Source: Thermoplasmata archaeon (GTDB lineage: Archaea; Thermoplasmatota; Thermoplasmata; Thermoplasmatales; Thermoplasmataceae). Taken from it: DNA of 14,437 bases. This document shows positions 7,188-13,270 of the stretch, piece by piece. Location: NCBI GenBank assembly GCA_021816385.1, contig JAKAYJ010000010.1, forward strand, positions 1 through 14,437, written 5' to 3'. Within the stretch, counting starts at the first letter, position 1. Each line of letters opens with the position of its first letter. Below the pieces are notes generated by a model. That model was not told where the DNA came from. It did not search any database and was given only the letters and a program-made list of their open reading frames with translations. The translations under genes and the position numbers were made by a program.

Positions 7188-8363
7188 CTATTTCACCTTA
7201 TTTAGCATTGTAAAACTGCTATTTAAATTATCATTTTTTAGGTCATTTCTAATTATAAGGTCAACTCTTCCATTGTTTTCATCCAGTTCTATGTATTTGT
7301 CATTTTCTGTTGCCCTCTCAAGAATTGTTTGCAACTGTGTTCTTCTCTCTATGGGCGTACCGAATCTCCTGATCCTTTCCTCGTCAATTCTGGCATAGGC
7401 ATACATTAGCTCATAGAGCGATCTATAAAATTGATCTGTTATGGTTTCCCTTATCTTTTCTTCCAGCACATACCTTCTCTCAACGCCTTCAAGATCAACA
7501 AAGAAGATTGTGCCATCACCTGAAAGAACTGCATCTTTGTCCAGCCAAACGTCAAAGAAATCAAGTCCTGAATAGATCCTGTCATCTTCTTTCTTAAGTG
7601 TTCTTGAAAACGCTGTAAGAGCTGCCAGTCCAGATTTCATGAAATTCACCATGAATTCCGTGGAAGTACTGTTATCCTTAATATTGAAAATTTCAAAGAC
7701 CTTGTTGATATTATTTCCCACAGTACTTGAAGAATGAAAATACAGTCTTATGTTTGAAGGCAGCAACCTTAGTTCCTGAACTATGTCGCCATCATATTTT
7801 CTGTACCAGTAAAGTTCTCTTGTTCTTTCCTGGAGTTCTTTCTCCATTGATACTATTCCGATCAAGGGAGCTATCCTGAACCCGTTTATTGAGGTTGGAT
7901 CAGCCATTTCAGAAGTATTCATTGCAATTCTGGCAAGTTCTAGACCCTGACCACCGTATGGGGAACCTCTGAGCCATGTTTCGCCGGTAATGAACCTGTT
8001 TCCACGATACCCGGAGCCTTCTATCTTCTTCCTGAACTCAGGATCATCCGTAAGATCACTCACATTATAAATGTTGAGTGGTTCTAGGGAATATGGATCA
8101 ACCGTTGATCCAACACCCTTGATTGAAAGAAAGAAATCTGTCTGGTCGATGGTGCAAACAGGTCCAGGTCTTATGGCACCTCTATTATCATCTTCTACAA
8201 ATGAGATTGGGGTCATATTCTTATACTGTTCAATACTGATTATTGACTCTGGTAAATAAAATCTGTCAATGTCACCAAGATCATAATTCAAAAATTTTTG
8301 GCTCCTTATTTTATACGAGGGTTCCTGGGGATACAGAATCAGCTCTTTTCCCAATATGTTCAT
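7188..8363 (-). CDS. Possible protein-kinase-fold (SelO-like or pseudokinase) protein
   Basis: The 391-residue protein has no family I can name with certainty. Several segments line up by eye with a kinase fold in the SelO style: FFLSIKGVGSTVDP (77-90) with K82 as the possible beta-3 lysine; RGSPYGGQGLELARIAM (132-148) with E142 as the possible alpha-C glutamate; GFRIAPLIGIVSME (161-174) as the beta-4/5 region; a helix FMKSGLAALTAFSRTL (241-256); and DFFDVWLDKDAVLSGDGT followed by IFFVDLEGVE (268-294), where D290-L-E-G resembles DFG and D277 lies 13 residues before it, as the catalytic-loop Asn does in kinases. A normal HRD motif is absent. The C-terminal third is helical. No signal peptide or membrane segment. 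It is first in the operon, with a TATA-like box at leaderless distance. It could be an ATP-using modifier, a pseudokinase, or something else; existence of the gene is secure, the fold is a hypothesis. Confidence 0.8.
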   Translation of the reverse strand: MNILGKELILYPQEPSYKIRSQKFLNYDLGDIDRFYLPESIISIEQYKNMTPISFVEDDNRGAIRPGPVCTIDQTDFFLSIKGVGSTVDPYSLEPLNIYNVSDLTDDPEFRKKIEGSGYRGNRFITGETWLRGSPYGGQGLELARIAMNTSEMADPTSINGFRIAPLIGIVSMEKELQERTRELYWYRKYDGDIVQELRLLPSNIRLYFHSSSTVGNNINKVFEIFNIKDNSTSTEFMVNFMKSGLAALTAFSRTLKKEDDRIYSGLDFFDVWLDKDAVLSGDGTIFFVDLEGVERRYVLEEKIRETITDQFYRSLYELMYAYARIDEERIRRFGTPIERRTQLQTILERATENDKYIELDENNGRVDLIIRNDLKNDNLNSSFTMLNKVK

Positions 8364-8387
8364 GACTGATATGATGCTCGAATTGCT

Positions 8388-8395
8388 TAAAAATA
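8388..8395 (-). promoter_or_regulatory. Probable TATA box of the 8363-4615 operon
   Basis: On the minus strand TATTTTTA within GGAATATTTTTAAGC is centred about 28 bases before the ATG at 8363. No Shine-Dalgarno sequence precedes that ATG, so a leaderless transcript is likely. Confidence 0.5.
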
Positions 8396-8427
8396 TTCCA
8401 TAACCTTATCTTAAGCATTAACCACTG

Positions 8428-8447
8428 ATGAATTATTTCATGAATTA
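8428..8447. repeat. Short direct repeat in divergent spacer
   Basis: ATGAATTA occurs at 8428-8435 and again at 8440-8447, 12 bases start to start, close to one helical turn. It lies between the operon promoter (minus strand) and the tRNA promoter (plus strand). It could be a regulator-binding site, but in AT-rich DNA it may be chance. Confidence 0.3.
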
Positions 8448-8513
8448 ACAATCAATGTTATGGTTTAGTGAATTCCTTTCAACAGATTCTTTCAAAAAGT
8501 CTTAAATTGTGAG

Positions 8514-8522
8514 TAAATATAA
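8514..8522 (+). promoter_or_regulatory. TATA box of tRNA-Leu
   Basis: TAAATATAA is centred about 22-26 bases ahead of the first tRNA base at 8540, the standard archaeal placement, so the primary transcript probably has only a very short 5' leader. Confidence 0.65.
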
Positions 8523-8539
8523 CCGCCTGAGAAATAAGA

Positions 8540-8624
8540 GCGGAGGTTGCCGAGCTAGGTCAAAGGCGGCAGACTCAAGATCTGCTTCCGTAGGGGTTCG
8601 CCGGTTCGAATCCGGCCCTCCGCA
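8540..8624 (+). tRNA. tRNA-Leu (anticodon CAA)
   Basis: The sequence folds as a complete class II tRNA. The acceptor stem pairs GCGGAGG (8540-8546) with CCTCCGC (8617-8623), and A8624 is the discriminator base typical of leucine. The D arm follows (GCCGAGC...AAGGC). The anticodon stem GCAGA/TCTGC encloses the loop CTCAAGA with anticodon CAA at 8576-8578, reading UUG codons. A 14-base variable arm and the T arm GCCGG-TTCGAAT-CCGGC complete it. No intron is present and CCA is not encoded (CATATC follows), so the end must be added by the CCA-adding enzyme. Confidence 0.96.
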
Positions 8625-8663
8625 TATCTGTAGACGGGTAATTGTGAAAGAATAATTTTACTG

Positions 8664-8677
8664 TCATCTCCGGATGA
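8664..8677 (+). other. UNCG-type tetraloop hairpin
   Basis: TCATC-TCCG-GATGA forms a five-base-pair stem closed by C-G around UCCG, a member of the very stable C(UNCG)G tetraloop class. It lies 40 bases after the tRNA. It could belong to a small RNA or to the tRNA 3' trailer. Confidence 0.45.
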
Positions 8678-8699
8678 ATTCTTCAATACATGCGAGCGA

Positions 8700-8757
8700 G
8701 AAGTCTCCTTTGTTGGAATGGGGAGGAGGTCACTTCCGATCTAGAGGAATTTTTTTT
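8700..8757 (+). terminator. Possible terminator: stem structures followed by T8
   Basis: GAAGT-CTCC (8700-8708) can pair with GGAG (8725-8728) and ACTTC (8732-8736) with a three-base bulge. Alternatively TTCC (8734-8737) pairs with GGAA (8746-8749) directly before eight T residues (8750-8757). A plus-strand T run of this length is a typical archaeal termination signal, so transcription from the tRNA promoter or from a nearby small-RNA promoter probably ends here. Confidence 0.5.
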
Positions 8758-8997
8758 GGTTAACAGGGCTTGGACACAGAGCCGATAAGATGACCGTTAA
8801 GCAGTATTCATATTCAACGTTGTTCATGTTTTGCTGTCTTTGTGTACATTGAAATGACTTGGAATTTTACACTGATTGAGACATATTGCGGAGATAATAT
8901 CACCGATGACAAGATTTCTAACAATTTTATCAACACTTTTCTCAATTTTGGTGAATTTAATCTAACTATGACTAATTATGGCAATAAAGGTTTAATA

Positions 8998-9006
8998 TTT
9001 ATATAA
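8998..9006 (+). promoter_or_regulatory. TATA box of the lysW operon
   Basis: TTTATATAA is the best TATA match in the window, within AATATTTATATAAAATAG. It predicts transcription starting at about 9028, giving a leader of about 70 bases before lysW, unlike the leaderless genes elsewhere in this window. Confidence 0.7.
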
Positions 9007-9036
9007 AATAGACGCGATACAACAGAACAAATCTCA

Positions 9037-9067
9037 ATGAATAACTGCATCTCAGTAGAACTATTCA
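9037..9067 (+). promoter_or_regulatory. Hairpin in the lysW 5' leader
   Basis: ATGAATA (9037-9043) is complementary to TATTCAT (9062-9068), and inside it ACTG (9044-9047) pairs with CAGT (9053-9056) around the loop CATCT, leaving AGAAC as a one-sided bulge. The fold would cover the start codon of the possible leader peptide. It may influence expression; no known riboswitch class is recognised. Confidence 0.4.
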
Positions 9068-9090
9068 TCAGGATTTTGTTTGGACTATGA
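9037..9090 (+). CDS. Possible 17-residue leader peptide upstream of lysW
   Basis: An ATG about nine bases after the predicted transcription start opens a frame encoding MNNCISVELFIRILFGL. Its TGA stop (9088-9090) overlaps the GAGGT ribosome-binding sequence of lysW, so translating it would place a terminating ribosome on the lysW start region. It contains no lysine and one arginine, so it is not a classic amino-acid-counting attenuator. No ribosome-binding site is seen ahead of it. It may be chance. Confidence 0.3.
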   Translation: MNNCISVELFIRILFGL

Positions 9091-9100
9091 GGTAATGAAA

Positions 9101-9274
9101 ATGGATATGGAATGTAAGATGTGCGGTGGAAAAGTTATAGCACCTGATGATGCACTGAAGGGCGAGATTGTCAGCTGCGGGGATTGTGGACTGGACTATG
9201 AGATACAGGAGTTAGACGATGGAAACTTTTTCCTGAAAGTTGCAGAAAATGTTAAAGAGGATTGGGGTGAATGA
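9101..9274 (+). CDS. lysW: Amino-group carrier protein LysW
   Basis: This small acidic protein of 57 residues is the carrier of the LysW pathway: the gamma-carboxyl of its C-terminal glutamate is joined to the amino group of alpha-aminoadipate (or glutamate), which protects the amine and presents intermediates to LysZ, LysY, LysJ and LysK by charge. The diagnostic features are an N-terminal zinc-binding domain with CKMC and CGDC (MECKMCGGKV and EIVSCGDCGLDYEI) and the C-terminal motif EDWGE ending exactly at the stop. I chose the ATG at 9101 because GAGGT ends seven bases before it; an ATG at 9095 and a TTG at 9080 are in frame but have no well-placed ribosome-binding site. It is first in the operon, with an 82-base gap before lysY. 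Confidence 0.95.
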   Translation: MDMECKMCGGKVIAPDDALKGEIVSCGDCGLDYEIQELDDGNFFLKVAENVKEDWGE

Positions 9275-9356
9275 ATCATTTCAATCCTGTTTTTCTTGGA
9301 TCTCTTGTACTTAGAAAAGTGAATGAAGCCTGCTATTTTGAGTGAGGAAATAGTAA

Positions 9357-10409
9357 TTGAAAACAGCAGGCATTGTAGGAGCATCTGGATATGTTGGTGG
9401 AGAGCTATTACGATTGCTTCTGATGCATAATGATATCCAGGTAAAGATAGCAACTTCCCAGCAACATTCTGGAGAGTTTGTTTTCAAGGTGCATCCAAAC
9501 CTCAGGGGATTGACTGATCTGAGATTTTCTAACGAAACTCCGGAAGAGGCTGCATCAAAAGTTGACATTATTTTCATGGCTGTACCTCACGGTTCGTCCA
9601 TCAAGCATGTTCCAGCAATGTCAGAGATGGGAACAAAAATTGTAGATATGAGCGCTGATTTCAGGTTCAGGAATCCAGCAGACTACCCCATCTGGTACGG
9701 GTGGGAACATCCAGCTCCAGACTTGCTAACAAAATTTGTCTATGGAATGCCAGAACTTCACAGGAAAGAACTGAAATCAGCACATTTTATTTCTGTTCCC
9801 GGGTGCATAGCGAGTTCATCGATTTACAGCCTTGCACCACTGGCAAAGGCCGGTCTTATAAATGGTGTGATAATAGTTGATGCTAAAATAGGTTCCTCAG
9901 GTTCTGGCAATAAACCATCGATGGCGACTCATTTCTCGGAAAGGTACAATTCTGTCAGGATATACAGTCCCTCAGGCCACAGACACATTGGAGAAATTGA
10001 ACAGGAACTTTCCATTGTTTCAGGTAACAGAATCACAGCCACCATGTCAGCTCACTCAGTTAACATGGTTAGGGGAATTTTAACAACAAGCAATATATTT
10101 GTTGAAGGAGAGTTAAAAAATCAGGACCTGTGGAAAGCATACCGATCCATGTATGGAGAGGAACCATTTGTCAGATTCGTTATGGATCCAACTGGGATTT
10201 ACAAGTATCCAGATCCAAAGCTCGTGGTGGGCTCAAATTTCATAGATCTCGGATTCGTCATTGATCAGCATGTAAAGAGAATTGTTGCCATCGGATCAAT
10301 AGACAATCTTATTAAGGGTGCAGCTGGAAATGCGATTCAATCAATGAACATCATGGAAGGTTTCAATGAAAGAGAAGGATTAAGGATGTCTCCCATGCGG
10401 TTGGTGTGA
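9357..10409 (+). CDS. lysY: LysW-aminoadipyl-phosphate reductase (ArgC family)
   Basis: This 350-residue protein is an NADPH-dependent reductase that converts the LysW-bound acyl phosphate of aminoadipate to its semialdehyde (or glutamyl phosphate to the semialdehyde if the cluster also makes ornithine). The Rossmann loop GIVGASGYVGG is at 5-15, the catalytic cysteine is C150 in SVPGCIASS, and the conserved histidine region GHRHIGEIEQEL is at 207-218. Length is normal for the ArgC/LysY family. The start is TTG at 9357: two stop codons in frame (TAG TAA) lie directly before it, the first ATG is too far inside the Rossmann fold, and GAGG sits nine bases upstream. lysZ follows after three bases. 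The call as LysY rather than ArgC rests on the linked lysW, lysX and lysK. Confidence 0.95.
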   Translation: MKTAGIVGASGYVGGELLRLLLMHNDIQVKIATSQQHSGEFVFKVHPNLRGLTDLRFSNETPEEAASKVDIIFMAVPHGSSIKHVPAMSEMGTKIVDMSADFRFRNPADYPIWYGWEHPAPDLLTKFVYGMPELHRKELKSAHFISVPGCIASSSIYSLAPLAKAGLINGVIIVDAKIGSSGSGNKPSMATHFSERYNSVRIYSPSGHRHIGEIEQELSIVSGNRITATMSAHSVNMVRGILTTSNIFVEGELKNQDLWKAYRSMYGEEPFVRFVMDPTGIYKYPDPKLVVGSNFIDLGFVIDQHVKRIVAIGSIDNLIKGAAGNAIQSMNIMEGFNEREGLRMSPMRLV

Positions 10410-10412
10410 ATT

Positions 10413-11216
10413 ATGGTAACTGTCCTGAAACTGGGTGGAAGTCTTATGAAATATGGCATTTCTGAGAGTTTGATCAACGATATTGCAGGGCAGAAGGATG
10501 ACCAGTATATAGTAGTTCATGGTGGGGGTCCCGCAGTCACTGATCTCTGTAATAGATTAAACATGGAAACAAAATTTATCACCTCACCAGGTGGAATAAG
10601 GAGCAGATACACTGATGCCCAAACGATGCAGGCATATATGATGGCCATGCGTGGAAACATAAACGCATCGATAGTTATTGCACTTCAGAAAGCTGGAATG
10701 AATTCGTTCGGAATGTCTGGCATAGATGGACCTACTATTATTGCCGAGAGAAAAAAAAGACTGATAACGATAAATGAGAAGGGTAGAAGAATGTATATTG
10801 ATGGTGGATACACAGGTAAGATACTCTCAGTGGATGGGAGATTCGTAAAGCATCTTCTTTCTGAAAAAGTGACTCCTGTAATCGCTCCAATTGCTGCTGG
10901 ACTTGAACATGAATCTCTCAACGTTGATGGAGACAGAGCTGCATCTGCAATTTCAGGGGAGCTGAAAGCCAACCGGATGATCCTTCTGACTGACGTTGAT
11001 GGCATATTGTCCAATGGCAAATTGATCGATAAGCTGGACATTACAAAGGCTATGGAAATGCTGAAAATGGTTGGGAACGGAATGGATAAAAAGATCATGG
11101 CTGCGATTGAGTCCATAGTGGCTGGCACTTCTGAGGTGATTATTGCAAATGGAAATGGACAGTTTCCGGTATCTAGTGCAATACATACAGATAAAAGGAC
11201 GGTGATTACAAGATGA
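10413..11216 (+). CDS. lysZ: LysW-aminoadipate kinase (acetylglutamate kinase family)
   Basis: This amino-acid kinase family member of 267 residues phosphorylates the side-chain carboxylate of LysW-bound aminoadipate (or glutamate) using ATP. The family signatures are LKLGGSLM (5-12), VVHGGGPAV (34-42), and LNVDGDRAAS followed by LLTDVDGIL for nucleotide binding. The substrate-loop sequence GGIRSRYTDAQT, with the R-S-R-Y-T-D insertion, is the LysZ form rather than the N-G-L-R-V-T-D form of true ArgB, which fits a carrier-protein substrate. The ATG at 10413 lies three bases after the lysY stop, and the stop codon overlaps the lysJ start as ATGA, so lysY, lysZ and lysJ are translationally coupled. 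No key residue appears to be missing. Confidence 0.95.
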   Translation: MVTVLKLGGSLMKYGISESLINDIAGQKDDQYIVVHGGGPAVTDLCNRLNMETKFITSPGGIRSRYTDAQTMQAYMMAMRGNINASIVIALQKAGMNSFGMSGIDGPTIIAERKKRLITINEKGRRMYIDGGYTGKILSVDGRFVKHLLSEKVTPVIAPIAAGLEHESLNVDGDRAASAISGELKANRMILLTDVDGILSNGKLIDKLDITKAMEMLKMVGNGMDKKIMAAIESIVAGTSEVIIANGNGQFPVSSAIHTDKRTVITR

Positions 11217-12409
11217 TGAAAAATAGATATACTGAAGAAATTGAAGATCGTTACCTTGCAGGAACTTATCAGAAAATACCGGTTGTTGCTGCCAGAGCAA
11301 TGGGTACAAAAATATGGGATCTGAATGGAAAGGAATACCTTGATTTCATGAGTGGATATGGAGTTGCAATTTTTGGGCATTCAAATGCTGCCATAAGAGA
11401 GGCAATACTAAAACAGCTGGATGAAGTTTACATTACACATTCATCGGTTTACAGTCCAGCGAGGGCCAGATTTCTTAAGGAACTGATGAGTGTCACTCCC
11501 GCAGGACTGAACATGGCATATCTTTCAAACAGCGGGGCAGAAGCCGTTGAGGCTGCATTGAAGATTGCGGTGAAATCCACCGGGAGAAAGAAAATTATTA
11601 GCATGGAAAAAGCCTACCATGGCAAAACGATGGGTGCCCTATCAATAACCCATTCTACAAAATACAGGAAATCTTTTGAAGAAATGCTGATCCCTGGAGT
11701 TGAATTCGTAAAATTTGGTGACTATGAAGGTGTAAATGCACTGCTGAAAAAGGAAGATATTGCAGCTGTATTCATGGAACCAATTCAGGGGGAAGGAGGT
11801 ATCAACCTCCCAGATCCTCAATTCCTCAGATCAGTCAGGGAATCAACATCCAGCTATGGAACACTCCTCGTCATGGATGAAATTCAATCAGGCCTTGGAA
11901 GAACTGGAAAAATGTGGGCCCATGAAAACTGGGATGTAACACCTGATATAATGACCATAGGTAAAGGCATTGGAGGAGGTATACCAATGGGAGTCACGGT
12001 TGGAAAAAAAGAGTTTGTAGAAGTAATGGGAATTGGAGAGCAAAGCTCAACAACAGGAGGAAACCCCTTATCATGTGCTGCTGGTGAAGTGGTCATAAAA
12101 GAATTAAAAAATGGGATGATGAAACAGGCTGGGGAAATGGGAAAATATATACTTCAAAGAATCAGGGAAGAGACCGATTCTCACCGTCTAGTGTCACAAT
12201 CCCGAGGAATCGGGATGATGCTTGCAATGGAACTCAGGGTTAGATTTGTTCCGTTACTTATGGATATGATTGACAGGGGCCTTATCACTCTCTACTCAGG
12301 AATCAACACCATAAGGATGCTCCCACCTTACACCGTATCGAGGGATGAGGTCGATAGTGCTATAGAAATAATGAAGAAGGCACTGGATCATTACATAAAG
12401 AATCAATAA
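11213..12409 (+). CDS. lysJ: LysW-aminoadipate semialdehyde / acetylornithine-type aminotransferase
   Basis: This class III PLP-dependent aminotransferase (398 residues, ArgD/LysJ family) transfers the amino group of glutamate to the LysW-bound semialdehyde, giving LysW-lysine (or LysW-ornithine). The Schiff-base lysine is K251 in MTIGKGIGGGIPMG; D222 in LLVMDEIQSGLGRTG contacts the pyridine nitrogen; SNSGAEAVEAALKIA (105-119) binds the phosphate; and GNPLSCAA (283-290) completes the active site. Start: ATG at 11213 overlaps the lysZ stop; the next codon is also ATG, at 11216, and could equally be used. The gap to lysX is a few bases. Length and motifs are normal for the family. Confidence 0.95.
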   Translation: MMKNRYTEEIEDRYLAGTYQKIPVVAARAMGTKIWDLNGKEYLDFMSGYGVAIFGHSNAAIREAILKQLDEVYITHSSVYSPARARFLKELMSVTPAGLNMAYLSNSGAEAVEAALKIAVKSTGRKKIISMEKAYHGKTMGALSITHSTKYRKSFEEMLIPGVEFVKFGDYEGVNALLKKEDIAAVFMEPIQGEGGINLPDPQFLRSVRESTSSYGTLLVMDEIQSGLGRTGKMWAHENWDVTPDIMTIGKGIGGGIPMGVTVGKKEFVEVMGIGEQSSTTGGNPLSCAAGEVVIKELKNGMMKQAGEMGKYILQRIREETDSHRLVSQSRGIGMMLAMELRVRFVPLLMDMIDRGLITLYSGINTIRMLPPYTVSRDEVDSAIEIMKKALDHYIKNQ

Positions 12410-12421
12410 AGCGTGATAAAA

Positions 12422-13270
12422 ATGAAGATTTCAATGATATATGATACAGTTAGGTGGGAAGAAAAGTCGATCCATAAGGCTGCAGAACAGAAGGGAATAG
12501 AACTGAGCATGATAAATGTTAAGGAGATGGATATGGACTTCGATAGGCCTGTTCCTGATAGTTATGGAAATGTCACTCTGCAACGATGTACTTCATATTA
12601 TCGCGGACTCCACTCAACAGCCTTTCTGGAATATAAGAAGCAAATGGTTGTGAATGATCTCAGAACAATAATCAACGCAGGAAACAAGATGTTAACATCC
12701 CTTGCTCTCGAAGCAAATGGCGTACCATCACCCTCAACATCAGTCTCAACCAGTTACGAAACCGCAATGAAACAGTTTTCTGAAAAATTCAAAGGCAGAG
12801 CGGTTCTCAAACCTGTAACGGGTAGTTGGGGGAGGATGATTGCCCTGATGAACGACCCCGAAGCTGCAATGGCAATTCTTGAGGATAGGGAATACATGTA
12901 CCCACTGTATTCAATCTTCTATATGCAGGAATATGTTAAAAGACCTCCAAGGGACATAAGAACTTTCGTCATAGGTAACAGGGTAGTAGGTGGAATGTAC
13001 AGATATCAACCAGAAGGGGACTGGAGGACGAATGCAGCCATAGGAGGAAGGGCTGAAAAATGTGAAATTACTCCAGAAATTGAGAGCATTTCAATTAAGG
13101 CTGCCCAGAGTGTTGGAAGTGGGATACTCGGGATAGACATAATGGAATCTGATCGTGGTTACCTGGTTCATGAAGTTAATAGCACAACTGAGTTCAAAAC
13201 TATTGCAAGGGTTACGCAGATCGATATACCAGGCGAAATACTGGACTATCTCGTTGAGGTGGGAAGATGA
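12422..13270 (+). CDS. lysX: LysW-aminoadipate ligase (ATP-grasp, RimK family)
   Basis: This ATP-grasp ligase of 282 residues joins the amino group of alpha-aminoadipate (or glutamate, as ArgX) to the gamma-carboxyl of the C-terminal Glu of LysW, the committed step. It starts MKISMIYDTVRWEEKSI, typical of LysX (compare M-x-L-x-x-x-Y-D-x-x-R-W-E-E-K). Nucleotide and metal motifs are VLKPVTGSWGRMI (128-140) with K130, QEYVKRPPRDIRTFVIG (169-185), WRTNAAIGG (201-209), D239 and the HEVNSTTEFK end (250-259) with E251 and N253 as Mg ligands. The ATG at 12422 is preceded by GTGAT; an in-frame GTG at 12413 would add three residues. The stop overlaps lysK as ATGA. I cannot tell from sequence whether it prefers aminoadipate, glutamate or both. 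Confidence 0.95.
   Translation: MKISMIYDTVRWEEKSIHKAAEQKGIELSMINVKEMDMDFDRPVPDSYGNVTLQRCTSYYRGLHSTAFLEYKKQMVVNDLRTIINAGNKMLTSLALEANGVPSPSTSVSTSYETAMKQFSEKFKGRAVLKPVTGSWGRMIALMNDPEAAMAILEDREYMYPLYSIFYMQEYVKRPPRDIRTFVIGNRVVGGMYRYQPEGDWRTNAAIGGRAEKCEITPEIESISIKAAQSVGSGILGIDIMESDRGYLVHEVNSTTEFKTIARVTQIDIPGEILDYLVEVGR

Larger units (their letters stand above)
8625..9036. other. Gene-poor spacer between tRNA-Leu and the lysine operon
   Basis: No convincing protein gene is present. The first part (to about 8757) holds a C(UCCG)G-capped hairpin, an imperfect stem near 8700-8736 and a T8 run, described separately. The only small frame I found, 8690-8788 (32 codons from ATG), runs through those structures, has no ribosome-binding site and resembles nothing I know. 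Bases about 8760-8990 are AT-rich with no repeat, RNA fold or ORF that I can support. The end contains the promoter of the lysW operon. Confidence 0.6.

Noticed and set aside
8690..8788. Small frame of 32 residues starting MRARSLLCWNGEE
   Set aside because: No ribosome-binding site or recognisable family, and it runs through the hairpins and the T8 tract.
8900..8912. GATGA sequence resembling the C box of a C/D guide RNA
   Set aside because: It does not match the full C-box consensus and I found no well-placed D and D'/C' boxes.
10685..11380. Minus-strand frame of 231 codons over lysZ and lysJ
   Set aside because: Shadow of strongly supported plus-strand genes; low-complexity Ser/Ile-rich translation.
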